From Aerococcus sp. (GTDB taxonomy: Bacteria > Bacillota > Bacilli > Lactobacillales > Aerococcaceae), in NCBI GenBank assembly GCA_030528155.1, contig JAUMZL010000003.1, positions 1-64,000 of the forward strand: a stretch of DNA of 64,000 nucleotides, in the 5' to 3' direction. The notes beneath the pieces were generated by a model. That model saw only the letters and a list, made by a program, of their open reading frames with translations. It did not search any database and was not told where the DNA came from. This document shows positions 56,592-64,000 of this stretch, piece after piece. Numbering within the stretch: the first letter of the stretch is position 1; the number at the start of each line of letters is the position of its first letter. The position numbers were made by a program, and so were the translations under genes.

Positions 56592-57902
56592 TTAAGCCTC
56601 CCGATTGACGGCTTCGGCGTGGAAAGGTTGATCGCTTTCTTCCACGTTCACGCGGCCAATTTTTGCTCCCAAATGGCGCAACTTGTTTTCAATTTTGTAG
56701 TAACCACGGTCAAGATATTGCAAGTTGGTGACTTTAGTGGTGCCTTCTGCAATTAAGCCAGCAATGATCAGGGCGGCTGCTGCGCGCAGATCCGTTGCGG
56801 CTACGATCGTTCCCTGTAATTTCGCTGGGCCTTCAATGGTAGCTAAATCACCTGAAATCGTAAATTCAGTATTCATTCGACGCAGTTCTTCCAGGTGCAT
56901 GAAGCGGTTCTCAAAAATTGTTTCTTCCATCGTTGATGTCCCTTGACCAGCCACCTGTAGAATCGTAAACGGTGCTTGTAGGTCGGTTGGAAAACCTGGA
57001 TATGGCAAGGTTTTCGCACTAACAGCCTTCAATGTTTTGGCTCCTTGCACACGGATACCATCTTTCTTATCGGTAACCGTAACACCAGCCTCGCGTAATT
57101 TAGAGATCAATGGTAAGTTGTGCTCCGCAATCGCATCTTCAATGAAGACGTCACCACCCGTCACAGCCGCGGCAATCATAAACGTCCCAGCTTCGATACG
57201 GTCTGGAATAACGGAATGTTCCGTGCCATGTAATGCCTCAACACCCTCGATACGAATCACATCGGTACCCGCCCCGGAAATATCTGCTCCCATCTGATTG
57301 AGGAAGTTAGCGAGGTCGACAATTTCCGGCTCACGCGCAACATTCTCTAGGATAGTTGTGCCTTCTGCGAGCGTGGCTGCCATCATAATGTTTTCAGTCG
57401 CTCCAACACTTGGGAAATCCAAATAGATGTTAGCGCCTACCAGACGATCGGCTTTGGCTTCCACATAACCAAATTCAGTCGTCACTTCCGCACCAAGCGC
57501 TTCGAATCCCTTGGTGTGTAAATCAATCGGACGTGTTCCAATCGCACATCCACCAGGCATTGCCACGCGCACATGCCCGAAACGTGCCAACAGTGGCCCC
57601 ATCACAACGACAGACGCCCGCATTTTGCTGACAAATTCAAATGGCGCATCGGTTGACAAGTCGCCACTGGCATCGACTTCAATGGTCTGTGTTTCTTCAT
57701 TGAAGATAACGTCAGCTCCCAAATGTGTCAGCACATTGTTCATCAAATAAACATCTGATAACAAGGGTGCATTGGTGATTACATTTTTACCTGAACTGGC
57801 TAGCAAAGTCGCCGCTTGAATGGGCAATACGGCATTCTTTGCACCATCGACACGGACACGCCCATTTAATGCGCGACCGCCCTCAACAATCATCTGTTCC
57901 AT
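56592..57902 (-). CDS. murA: UDP-GlcNAc 1-carboxyvinyltransferase MurA
   Basis: First committed enzyme of peptidoglycan synthesis and the fosfomycin target. 436 residues of the EPSP-synthase fold. Cys119 in [12 protein letters not shown] is the catalytic, fosfomycin-reactive residue. Lys22-Asn23 (GAKNAVLP) binds substrate. Lactobacillales often carry a second paralogue, which is not in this window. It follows upp by 41 bases. Confidence 0.96.
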   Translation of the reverse strand: MEQMIVEGGRALNGRVRVDGAKNAVLPIQAATLLASSGKNVITNAPLLSDVYLMNNVLTHLGADVIFNEETQTIEVDASGDLSTDAPFEFVSKMRASVVVMGPLLARFGHVRVAMPGGCAIGTRPIDLHTKGFEALGAEVTTEFGYVEAKADRLVGANIYLDFPSVGATENIMMAATLAEGTTILENVAREPEIVDLANFLNQMGADISGAGTDVIRIEGVEALHGTEHSVIPDRIEAGTFMIAAAVTGGDVFIEDAIAEHNLPLISKLREAGVTVTDKKDGIRVQGAKTLKAVSAKTLPYPGFPTDLQAPFTILQVAGQGTSTMEETIFENRFMHLEELRRMNTEFTISGDLATIEGPAKLQGTIVAATDLRAAAALIIAGLIAEGTTKVTNLQYLDRGYYKIENKLRHLGAKIGRVNVEESDQPFHAEAVNREA

Positions 57903-57943
57903 TTATCCAACAACCATCCTTTGTACTTTCTCGTTATATGTGA

Positions 57944-58579
57944 TTAGAGGGTGCCAAACAAACGGTCCCCAGCATCGCCCAAGCCTGGTAAGATGTACCA
58001 ATCTTCATTCAAGCGTTCATCGAGAGCGGCTGTGTAAATATCAATTTCTGGATATTTGTCATGAATCGTTTTGACCCCTTCAGGAGCAGATACTAAGCAG
58101 AGGAATTTCATATTTTCTGGTTTGACATGGCGTTTCACCAAGGCGTCGATCGCTAATAACGCACTTCCCCCAGTAGCCAACATTGGATCGACAATGAAGA
58201 CTTGACGTTCATCGATGTCTCCTGGCATTTTGAAGAAGTATTCTTGAGGTTCAGCTGTTTCTTCATCGCGGTACATGCCGATGTGACCAACCTTAGCAGC
58301 TGGTACCAGCGTCAACATGCCATCTACCATTCCTAAACCAGCACGGAGAATAGGCGCAATGGCCATTTTCTTCCCAGCAATCATGTGCTGTGTCGTTTTC
58401 GTCATCGGTGTTTCCACTTCAACCTCTTCCAGTGGCAGGTCACGTGTTGCTTCATAGCCAATAAACAAGGTAATTTCATTAACTAATTCGCGGAACCCTT
58501 TTGCCCCTAATGTCTTGTCACGTAATAACGCAATTTTATGTTGAACTAATGGATGATCGATAACATGTAATTCTCCCAT
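57944..58579 (-). CDS. upp: Uracil phosphoribosyltransferase
   Basis: Salvages uracil to UMP. 211 residues with [19 protein letters not shown], the PRPP-binding [15 protein letters not shown] and the C-terminal [12 protein letters not shown]. It has a near-consensus promoter. No PyrR-type attenuator is seen in the leader. Confidence 0.97.
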   Translation of the reverse strand: MGELHVIDHPLVQHKIALLRDKTLGAKGFRELVNEITLFIGYEATRDLPLEEVEVETPMTKTTQHMIAGKKMAIAPILRAGLGMVDGMLTLVPAAKVGHIGMYRDEETAEPQEYFFKMPGDIDERQVFIVDPMLATGGSALLAIDALVKRHVKPENMKFLCLVSAPEGVKTIHDKYPEIDIYTAALDERLNEDWYILPGLGDAGDRLFGTL

Positions 58580-58603
58580 GGTAGTCGCTCCTTTTATAAA
58601 TTT

Positions 58604-58632
58604 ATCATAGGCATTTGAACAACTACTGTCAA
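58604..58632 (-). promoter_or_regulatory. Promoter of upp-murA-epuA
   Basis: TTGACA, 17-base spacer, TATGAT on the minus strand. AAAGGAG precedes the upp ATG. The 58633-58895 stretch upstream holds no supported gene. Confidence 0.85.
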
Positions 58633-58891
58633 CTTTTACTTACCAAAAGGAAGTAGGTCTATTCATCCGCCATTTTACTTACACTAACCTTCAGTTTACC
58701 AAATTCTCTATACGCCGTCAGCTGAATTCACTTAAAATCTCGGGATTTCCTCAGTTTTTTCATCGGTTAGATCGCACTTGATCCCTTCGTTCTTATTTAC
58801 AACACATCCTGCGTCTTTTTATGTATTAATAAATACAAAATTTGTCTTTTTTATTTTATTTTGGCAATCAGATTCTTCCTTTGCTGAATAG

Positions 58892-58925
58892 AAAACGCCC
58901 ACCGTCAAAGTAGAGACGATAGGCG
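58892..58925 (-). terminator. Terminator behind sua5
   Basis: An 11-bp stem CGCCTATCGTC/GACGGTGGGCG with G-U pairs and TTTTC on the minus strand, 65 bases past the stop. Confidence 0.7.
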
Positions 58926-58991
58926 CCAATTCGAAAAGGTTATCTTTAGTAGACACTTTAGAGAGACTAGCTAGGTGAGGGTTGACACTCC

Positions 58992-60008
58992 CTACTCGAT
59001 CACTGCACTGGCCGCTTTCATCAGACGATTACGATAGGCCTGATTCCCTTCTTCATCAGGCAATAACTCTACCACTAGCGTTTGCTCTGAAGGATCGTCA
59101 TCATATTGACGCAACGCTGCAAATAAACGCTGGGTGGCACTCAGCATCGTATCGCCGAGCGAATAGGTGGTGACTGCTTCTGAAAGTTGTCTTAATACGG
59201 AATCTGTCGCCACCGCCACCGTTGTTTTAGGATCTTGCTGTTGGAACGTATCGAGAAAATGCCGGCCACTCACGGCGATCACCTTAAGATCTGGACTATA
59301 GTGCCGATACTTCATGCCGGGAGCTTTAGGGTGCAGCACCTCACCGCTTGGCATCGGCTTTTGTGTTTGAATCACCAATTCAGGGATTTTGGCCATCAAT
59401 TTTTTGGCGGTGTAATACCCCGGACGCAGAATGTAAATGCCACTTGGATCAGTAAGGTCTAAGACCGTTGATTCTACGCCAATTCGTGTGGGCGCGCTAT
59501 CCAAAACGCCCGCAATCTTGCCGTCAAAATCATGTAACACATGCGCCACGGTCGTTGGGCTCGGCTTCCCCGAACGATTAGCAGAAGGTCCGACAATAGG
59601 AAACCCTGTCGCCTGAATTAATTTAAGGGTCAGCGGATGATCCGGCATACGCAATCCCACAGTGTCTAACCCACCCGTCACCGTGGGACCAAACGTGTGC
59701 GGTTTTACTGGTAGAATGAGGGTCAGAGGTCCTGGCCAAAACTGATTCACCAATTGTTCTGCCAAGCGCGCCCGTTCTTCGGAAAGGGGGGCTGTCCATT
59801 TTTTCCAATCCGACATCTGAGCCACATGGACAATGAGCGGATTATCGCTCGGCCGTCCTTTTACCTCATAGACAGATTTTACTGCTGTCTCATTGTTGGC
59901 AATCGCGCCTAAGCCGAATACCGTTTCAGTCGGAAACGCGACCAATTCGCCCGCTCTCAGCGCTGCTGCCGCTGCTTCAATATCATCTGCTGTATAAACC
60001 TGTGTCAT
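58992..60008 (-). CDS. ywlC: Threonylcarbamoyl-AMP synthase (Sua5/YwlC)
   Basis: Makes threonylcarbamoyl-AMP for the t6A37 modification of ANN-reading tRNAs. 338 residues: a YrdC domain with FPTETVFGLGA and PSANRSGKPSPT, then the C-terminal Sua5 domain after HPKAPGMKYRHYSP. The start is ATG (MTQVYTADD) with GAGAAGGG upstream; a GTG five codons earlier is less likely. 15 bases after prmC. Confidence 0.95.
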   Translation of the reverse strand: MTQVYTADDIEAAAAALRAGELVAFPTETVFGLGAIANNETAVKSVYEVKGRPSDNPLIVHVAQMSDWKKWTAPLSEERARLAEQLVNQFWPGPLTLILPVKPHTFGPTVTGGLDTVGLRMPDHPLTLKLIQATGFPIVGPSANRSGKPSPTTVAHVLHDFDGKIAGVLDSAPTRIGVESTVLDLTDPSGIYILRPGYYTAKKLMAKIPELVIQTQKPMPSGEVLHPKAPGMKYRHYSPDLKVIAVSGRHFLDTFQQQDPKTTVAVATDSVLRQLSEAVTTYSLGDTMLSATQRLFAALRQYDDDPSEQTLVVELLPDEEGNQAYRNRLMKAASAVIE

Positions 60009-60023
60009 AAAATCCCTTCTCAC

Positions 60024-60941
60024 TTATTCTTCTACTTCATCTGTCTGTGATTCAGCGCTCATCACGACTATCCGTTCAATTCCAGCGTAATCCTTGATCA
60101 ACTCTACCGACCGTTTGGGAAAAGATTGTTGGAAACGCGATTGAATGGTCTTTCCTTGACGAAATCCACATTCGGCGAACGACCAACCGGTGGGCTTGAG
60201 GTGCTCACTCATTTCCTGCAATAACCGCCAATAGATAGCATAGCCTTCCTCATCCGCAAAGAGCGCCTGCTTCGGTTCGTGTTTTAGGACATCCACTCCC
60301 ATGTACTCCCGCTCATCTAAAGCGATATAAGGCGGATTCGTGACGATAACATCAAACACGTCTTTTGAAACAGGAGCAAATAAATCGCCACACCGAAAAT
60401 CGATAGCGCCATCCACCAGTCGCTCCGCATTCTGTTTAGCAACGTCTAGTGCTTTTGAGGAAATGTCGGTTGCAACGACAGAGAGCGTTGGGCATTCTTT
60501 CTTCAAGGTAATCGCAATGGCGCCACTCCCTGTGCCGATATCCAGTACCCGCGCTGTCTTAGGGATTGTTCCCGTATCAATCTGCTCAAGCACTGCCCTA
60601 ACGAGTTCCTCCGTTTCTGAGCGTGGGATTAGGGTGGCTTCATTCACCTGGAATGAATAGCGATAAAACCACGCCCGCCCTGTCACATACTGATAGGGGA
60701 GCATCTCATCAACAATGCGCGCGATCATCGTTTCGTAATGCTCACGCTCTATCGGTGGCATCACCTGGCGTTGGTGTGTGATCCATTCCGTCAAGTTCCA
60801 GTGCTGTTGATCTAACAAAAGATATTCAGCGATTTCTTCATCGCGCCCTGCTGCCGCTAAAAAAGCAGAAGCCTGATGCACCACGGCTTGGTAAGTGCAT
60901 GGCTCAGACTTCCGCTGTTCTTCATTAGATTTGTGTTTCAT
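60024..60941 (-). CDS. prmC: Release factor glutamine methyltransferase PrmC
   Basis: Methylates the GGQ glutamine of release factors. 305 residues: a helical N-terminal domain, then a SAM-binding domain with [13 protein letters not shown] and the catalytic NPPY (near 201). The start overlaps prfA by 17 bases, the standard prfA-prmC pair; its substrate is encoded directly upstream. Confidence 0.96.
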   Translation of the reverse strand: MKHKSNEEQRKSEPCTYQAVVHQASAFLAAAGRDEEIAEYLLLDQQHWNLTEWITHQRQVMPPIEREHYETMIARIVDEMLPYQYVTGRAWFYRYSFQVNEATLIPRSETEELVRAVLEQIDTGTIPKTARVLDIGTGSGAIAITLKKECPTLSVVATDISSKALDVAKQNAERLVDGAIDFRCGDLFAPVSKDVFDVIVTNPPYIALDEREYMGVDVLKHEPKQALFADEEGYAIYWRLLQEMSEHLKPTGWSFAECGFRQGKTIQSRFQQSFPKRSVELIKDYAGIERIVVMSAESQTDEVEE

Positions 60942-62013
60942 TCAAAGCCTCGAGTTTCGATGTTTGATCAGCTAAAATTAAGGCATCAATGATCTCATCC
61001 AATTCCCCAGCCATAATACGGTCGAGTTTCTGAATGGTCAAACCGATACGGTGATCAGTCACCCGGTTTTGCGGATAGTTATACGTCCGAATGCGTTCCG
61101 AACGGTCTCCTGTTCCCACCAAGTTCTTACGTTCACTATCGTATTCTTCTTGATTTTGTGATTCATAGTAATCGTAAACACGAGCACGTAAAATCATCAT
61201 CGCTTTTTCACGGTTTTGTTGCTGTGAGCGTTGATCCTGCATCGATACGACAATCCCAGTCGGTTCATGGGTTAGTCGCACTGCTGAACTGGTTTTATTG
61301 ATGTGCTGTCCACCCGCCCCACTGGAACGGAAAATGTCGGTACGGATGTCATTTTCATCTAATTCGAAATCGATAGCTTCAAATTCCGGCATCACAGCTA
61401 CCGTTGCGGTCGAAGTGTGCACTCGTCCCTGCGATTCCGTCTTAGGCACGCGCTGAACACGATGCGCGCCACTCTCGTATTTCAACTTAGAGAAGACCTT
61501 ATCACCGGTAATTTGGACAATAATTTCCTTATATCCGCCGATGTCATTAGGACTCGCCGAAACCACTTCGATCTTCCATCCTTGATGTTCTGCATAGCGA
61601 CTATACATTTCGAATAAATCCCCAGCAAAAATTTGCGCTTCGTCCCCTCCGGCAGCACCACGAATTTCCATAATGATATTCTTATCGTCATTCGGATCGG
61701 TTGGGATCATCAACAGCTTGATGTCTTCTTCTAATTGCGTTTCTTCATCTTCTAATTCGGATAGCTCCATTTTCGCCAGATCAAGCATATCGGCATCAGA
61801 CGTTTCAGCAATAATTTCCTTTGTACCGGCAATTTGTTCTTTCACGTCGCGATAGTGATTAAAGGCCTCTACTTTTGGGCGTAGGTCGGCTTCTTCGCGG
61901 GATAATTGGCGGAAGCGTTTGGTATCGCTGATAACGTCCGGGTCACTCAATAATTCTGCAAGTTCGCGGTAACGAGCGATAAAGGTATCGATTTGTTGGT
62001 CCATATCTAGCAT
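60925..62013 (-). CDS. prfA: Peptide chain release factor 1
   Basis: Terminates translation at UAA and UAG. 362 residues with the codon-recognition motif region [18 protein letters not shown] and the catalytic GGQ in [12 protein letters not shown] (near 235). GGAGGAG eight bases before the ATG supports Met1. It overlaps the tdk 3' end by 7 bases. Confidence 0.98.
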   Translation of the reverse strand: MLDMDQQIDTFIARYRELAELLSDPDVISDTKRFRQLSREEADLRPKVEAFNHYRDVKEQIAGTKEIIAETSDADMLDLAKMELSELEDEETQLEEDIKLLMIPTDPNDDKNIIMEIRGAAGGDEAQIFAGDLFEMYSRYAEHQGWKIEVVSASPNDIGGYKEIIVQITGDKVFSKLKYESGAHRVQRVPKTESQGRVHTSTATVAVMPEFEAIDFELDENDIRTDIFRSSGAGGQHINKTSSAVRLTHEPTGIVVSMQDQRSQQQNREKAMMILRARVYDYYESQNQEEYDSERKNLVGTGDRSERIRTYNYPQNRVTDHRIGLTIQKLDRIMAGELDEIIDALILADQTSKLEALNETQI

Positions 62014-62630
62014 ACGCTGGACTCCTCCGTTTCATTCGATTGTTCGTTGAGCTGTTCTAGTGGGGGATGATGGTAGTGTTTGCGACAGACGGGATAGTAG
62101 GACTCGTTGCCCCCAATTTGAATCTGTTCACCTTCATAAACGGGTTTACCGTCATTAACACGTAGGTTCATGATAGCTTTTTTGCCACAGAACCAGCAAA
62201 TAGTTTTGACTTCTTCGATCTTCTCGGCGAGAGTCAGTAGGGCTTTAGACCCTTCGAAGAGTTCATTTTGAAAATCGTTTTTCAATCCAAAGGCCATCAC
62301 CGGAATATCTAATTCATCAACAATCCGCGCGCACGCTTCAATTTGATGTTTAGGCAAAAATTGCGCTTCATCGATCAAAACGCAGTAGACCTTTTCTTCT
62401 TCATTAGCTTGTTCAACGACAGCAAACAAATCTGTATCCGCCTTGATGGAAAAAGCAGTACGTGTCTCTCCCACTCGGCTCTCAACAGTTCCCTGCCCGC
62501 TGCGCGTATCCATAGCACTTGTCATCACCAATACGCGTTTGTGCTGTTCCTCGTAATTATGCGCTACTTTGATAATTTCAAACGATTTGCCACTATTCAT
62601 CGCCCCGTAGCGAAAGAATAATTGTGCCAT
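62007..62630 (-). CDS. tdk: Thymidine kinase
   Basis: Phosphorylates thymidine for salvage. The start [16 protein letters not shown] is preceded by GGAGAGG at good spacing (207 residues); the longer frame adds 12 residues. P-loop MNSGKS (11-16), the DEAQF motif, a lasso region and zinc ligands CWFC and CRKH identify type II TK. First gene of tdk-prfA-prmC-ywlC. Confidence 0.96.
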   Translation of the reverse strand: MAQLFFRYGAMNSGKSFEIIKVAHNYEEQHKRVLVMTSAMDTRSGQGTVESRVGETRTAFSIKADTDLFAVVEQANEEEKVYCVLIDEAQFLPKHQIEACARIVDELDIPVMAFGLKNDFQNELFEGSKALLTLAEKIEEVKTICWFCGKKAIMNLRVNDGKPVYEGEQIQIGGNESYYPVCRKHYHHPPLEQLNEQSNETEESSVC

Positions 62631-62775
62631 CCCCATCATCCTCTCCAATTCCCATGTTTTCCACAATTATTAATCTTAGTCGTCCCTAACTAGCTTGTCA
62701 ATTAGCATTACCGTAAATTCCGCCACGGGTCAAATCCCCCTAAGAGCATTGCGGGCTGGCAGTTGACAAGAAGTG

Positions 62776-62912
62776 TGCTAAAATGACCGATAGCAATTTG
62801 ATTTTCACTCGCACAGTGCGAGTCAGACCAAATAAACCACCTGAACGCAACAGCACGCGTTAACAGGCCAGCAGAGGAAAAATCCTTTGTCTAAATTGGA
62901 AGGAGTCTATGA
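62776..62912 (+). promoter_or_regulatory. Structured leader and promoter region of murT
   Basis: An extended -10 TGCTAAAAT ends near 62785. A TTGACA lies 10 bases upstream of the -10, too close to act as its -35. The following 110 or so bases hold hairpin ACTCGCA/TGCGAGT (62807-62823) and hairpin CCTG-ACGC/GCGT-CAGG (62840-62867). AGGA/TCCT (62875-62886) also pairs; its TCCTT can instead pair with AAGGA of the ribosome site (900-904 past 62000). This is not a riboswitch class I recognise. Confidence 0.45.
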
Positions 62913-64000
62913 ATGAGCATTAGAGGGACCGTTGTTAAGGGAATTGCCAAAACCTCGCAAACCCTATTGAAAAAAATGACCAGCGGAGGATCCAGCTTTC
63001 CAGGAAAATTAGCGAAGAAATTGGATCCAACGATTCTCGGTGAACTCGCAAAAGATTACGATGTTATCATCATTACCGGTACTAATGGGAAAACAATGAC
63101 CACTTCCCTCGCCGTTAATATTCTAAAACAGCACTATGACCACGTGCTCACCAACGATACCGGGTCTAACTTGGAGCAAGGGATCCTCTCGACATTTATC
63201 GGTGACAAAAAACCTAAACATGGGCGCGCTTTAGCTGTTCTTGAAGTCGACGAGGCATCCGTACGACACGTAACGACCTACATCAAACCAAAATTGATCG
63301 TTGCGACCAATATTTTCCGTGATCAAATGGATCGCTACGGTGAAATCTATACTATTTATGATTTTATCCGCGAAGGGGCTGAAAAATCTCCAGAGACCCC
63401 GCTCTTATTGAACGGAGATGCACCCATTTTTTCTTCAGAGGAAACGCCAAATCCACGTTTATACTTTGGCTTTGCCAATCAAGATAAAACGACCGATAAA
63501 TTGGCGCACTATAATACGGATAATGTGCTCTGTCCCATTTGTGACCATCTTCTTCACTACCATATGATCACCTACAGCAACTTAGGTGATTACTTCTGTA
63601 CGAACTGTGGCTTCCACCGTCCCGATTTAGCTTATGCGGTAACGAGCATCGATCAGCTCACGCCGGACAGTGCTGATTTTATGCTCGATGGTGAAAATTT
63701 CCATATTCCCGTCGCTGGGGTATACAATATCTACAATGCGCTCGCGGCTTATGCAATTGCCCGCTTCTTCGATGTGCCCATCCCGCTGATCAGGAAAGGG
63801 TTCGAAACCTCTGCTCGCGTCTTCGGTCGTCAGGAAGTTTTAGATATTGCCGGCAAACAAGTGCGCATTAATCTTATTAAAAATCCAGTGGGCTTCAATC
63901 AGATTGTGGACATTGTTTCCTTACAAAAGTCCCCTTTTTCCCTAGTGGTTTTATTAAATGACCGCCCTGCCGATGGACAAGATGTCAGTTGGATTTGGGA
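62913..64000 (+). CDS. murT: Lipid II isoglutaminyl synthase subunit MurT (partial)
   Basis: The reading frame runs to the window edge, so the 3' end is missing. MurT with GatD amidates the D-Glu of the stem peptide of lipid II. The P-loop is TGTNGKT (55-61). A Cys4 zinc ribbon has CPIC (207-210) and CTNC (229-232), a MurT hallmark absent from other Mur ligases. VAGVYNIYNALAAYA follows, and the segment ends at DRPADGQDVSWIWD, in the C-terminal domain holding the catalytic Asp. GGAAGGAG precedes the ATG. gatD is expected next. Confidence 0.93.
   Translation, partial: MSIRGTVVKGIAKTSQTLLKKMTSGGSSFPGKLAKKLDPTILGELAKDYDVIIITGTNGKTMTTSLAVNILKQHYDHVLTNDTGSNLEQGILSTFIGDKKPKHGRALAVLEVDEASVRHVTTYIKPKLIVATNIFRDQMDRYGEIYTIYDFIREGAEKSPETPLLLNGDAPIFSSEETPNPRLYFGFANQDKTTDKLAHYNTDNVLCPICDHLLHYHMITYSNLGDYFCTNCGFHRPDLAYAVTSIDQLTPDSADFMLDGENFHIPVAGVYNIYNALAAYAIARFFDVPIPLIRKGFETSARVFGRQEVLDIAGKQVRINLIKNPVGFNQIVDIVSLQKSPFSLVVLLNDRPADGQDVSWIW

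Overview
The window is chromosomal DNA of a low-to-moderate G+C Gram-positive bacterium. Gene content and order point to the Lactobacillales: PolC-type polymerase, HrcA/CIRCE and CtsR-type heat-shock control, RexAB rather than a full AddAB, MurT, EpuA behind murA, YneF, SdpI and pepT. The genus cannot be settled from sequence reading alone. Almost every gene lies on the minus strand, so the text runs against transcription. Only a Cu/Zn superoxide dismutase, an esterase and murT are on the plus strand.

Right to left (the direction of transcription), 31.0 kb down to 0.7 kb is a long translation, envelope and stress supercluster: rpsB-tsf-pyrH-frr, uppS-cdsA-rseP, polC, rimP-nusA-ylxR-ylxQ-infB-rbfA, truB-ribF, hrcA-grpE-dnaK, dnaJ, lepA. 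It makes ribosomal and translation factors, starts undecaprenyl and phospholipid synthesis, and runs the Hsp70 system. Two accessory insertions interrupt it: sodC between polC and rimP, and an MFS transporter, HSL-type esterase and AraC regulator group (with a decaying small ORF) between rbfA and truB. proS and dxr, often present near polC/rseP in Bacilli, are missing here.

From 31.4 to 41.7 kb are a SWIM-SNF2 helicase, plsC, a heterodimeric ABC exporter pair, yneF, rluD-lspA and a type 1 RNase H, then a tRNA-Gly. From 42.2 to 50.3 kb are rexB-rexA and a small conserved gene. From 50.7 to 56.3 kb are pepT, a nif3-like gene, trmK, small orphan ORFs, three tRNAs, an SdpI-like membrane protein and a SRAP protein. 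From 56.4 to 62.6 kb are upp-murA-epuA and tdk-prfA-prmC-sua5. The window ends inside murT, read divergently from tdk.

The most interesting signals are regulatory. The hrcA promoter carries both a CIRCE and a near-perfect CtsR box. An intrinsic terminator sits in the nusA-operon leader. A short leader ORF overlaps a terminator ahead of the ABC exporter. A three-hairpin leader precedes murT. All four tRNAs have C at position 34 (CCC, CTC, CGT, CCG), so all are dedicated readers of G-ending codons. The superoxide dismutase keeps its metal ligands but has lost its signal peptide and both disulfide cysteines. No CRISPR array, insertion sequence, prophage or rRNA was seen.
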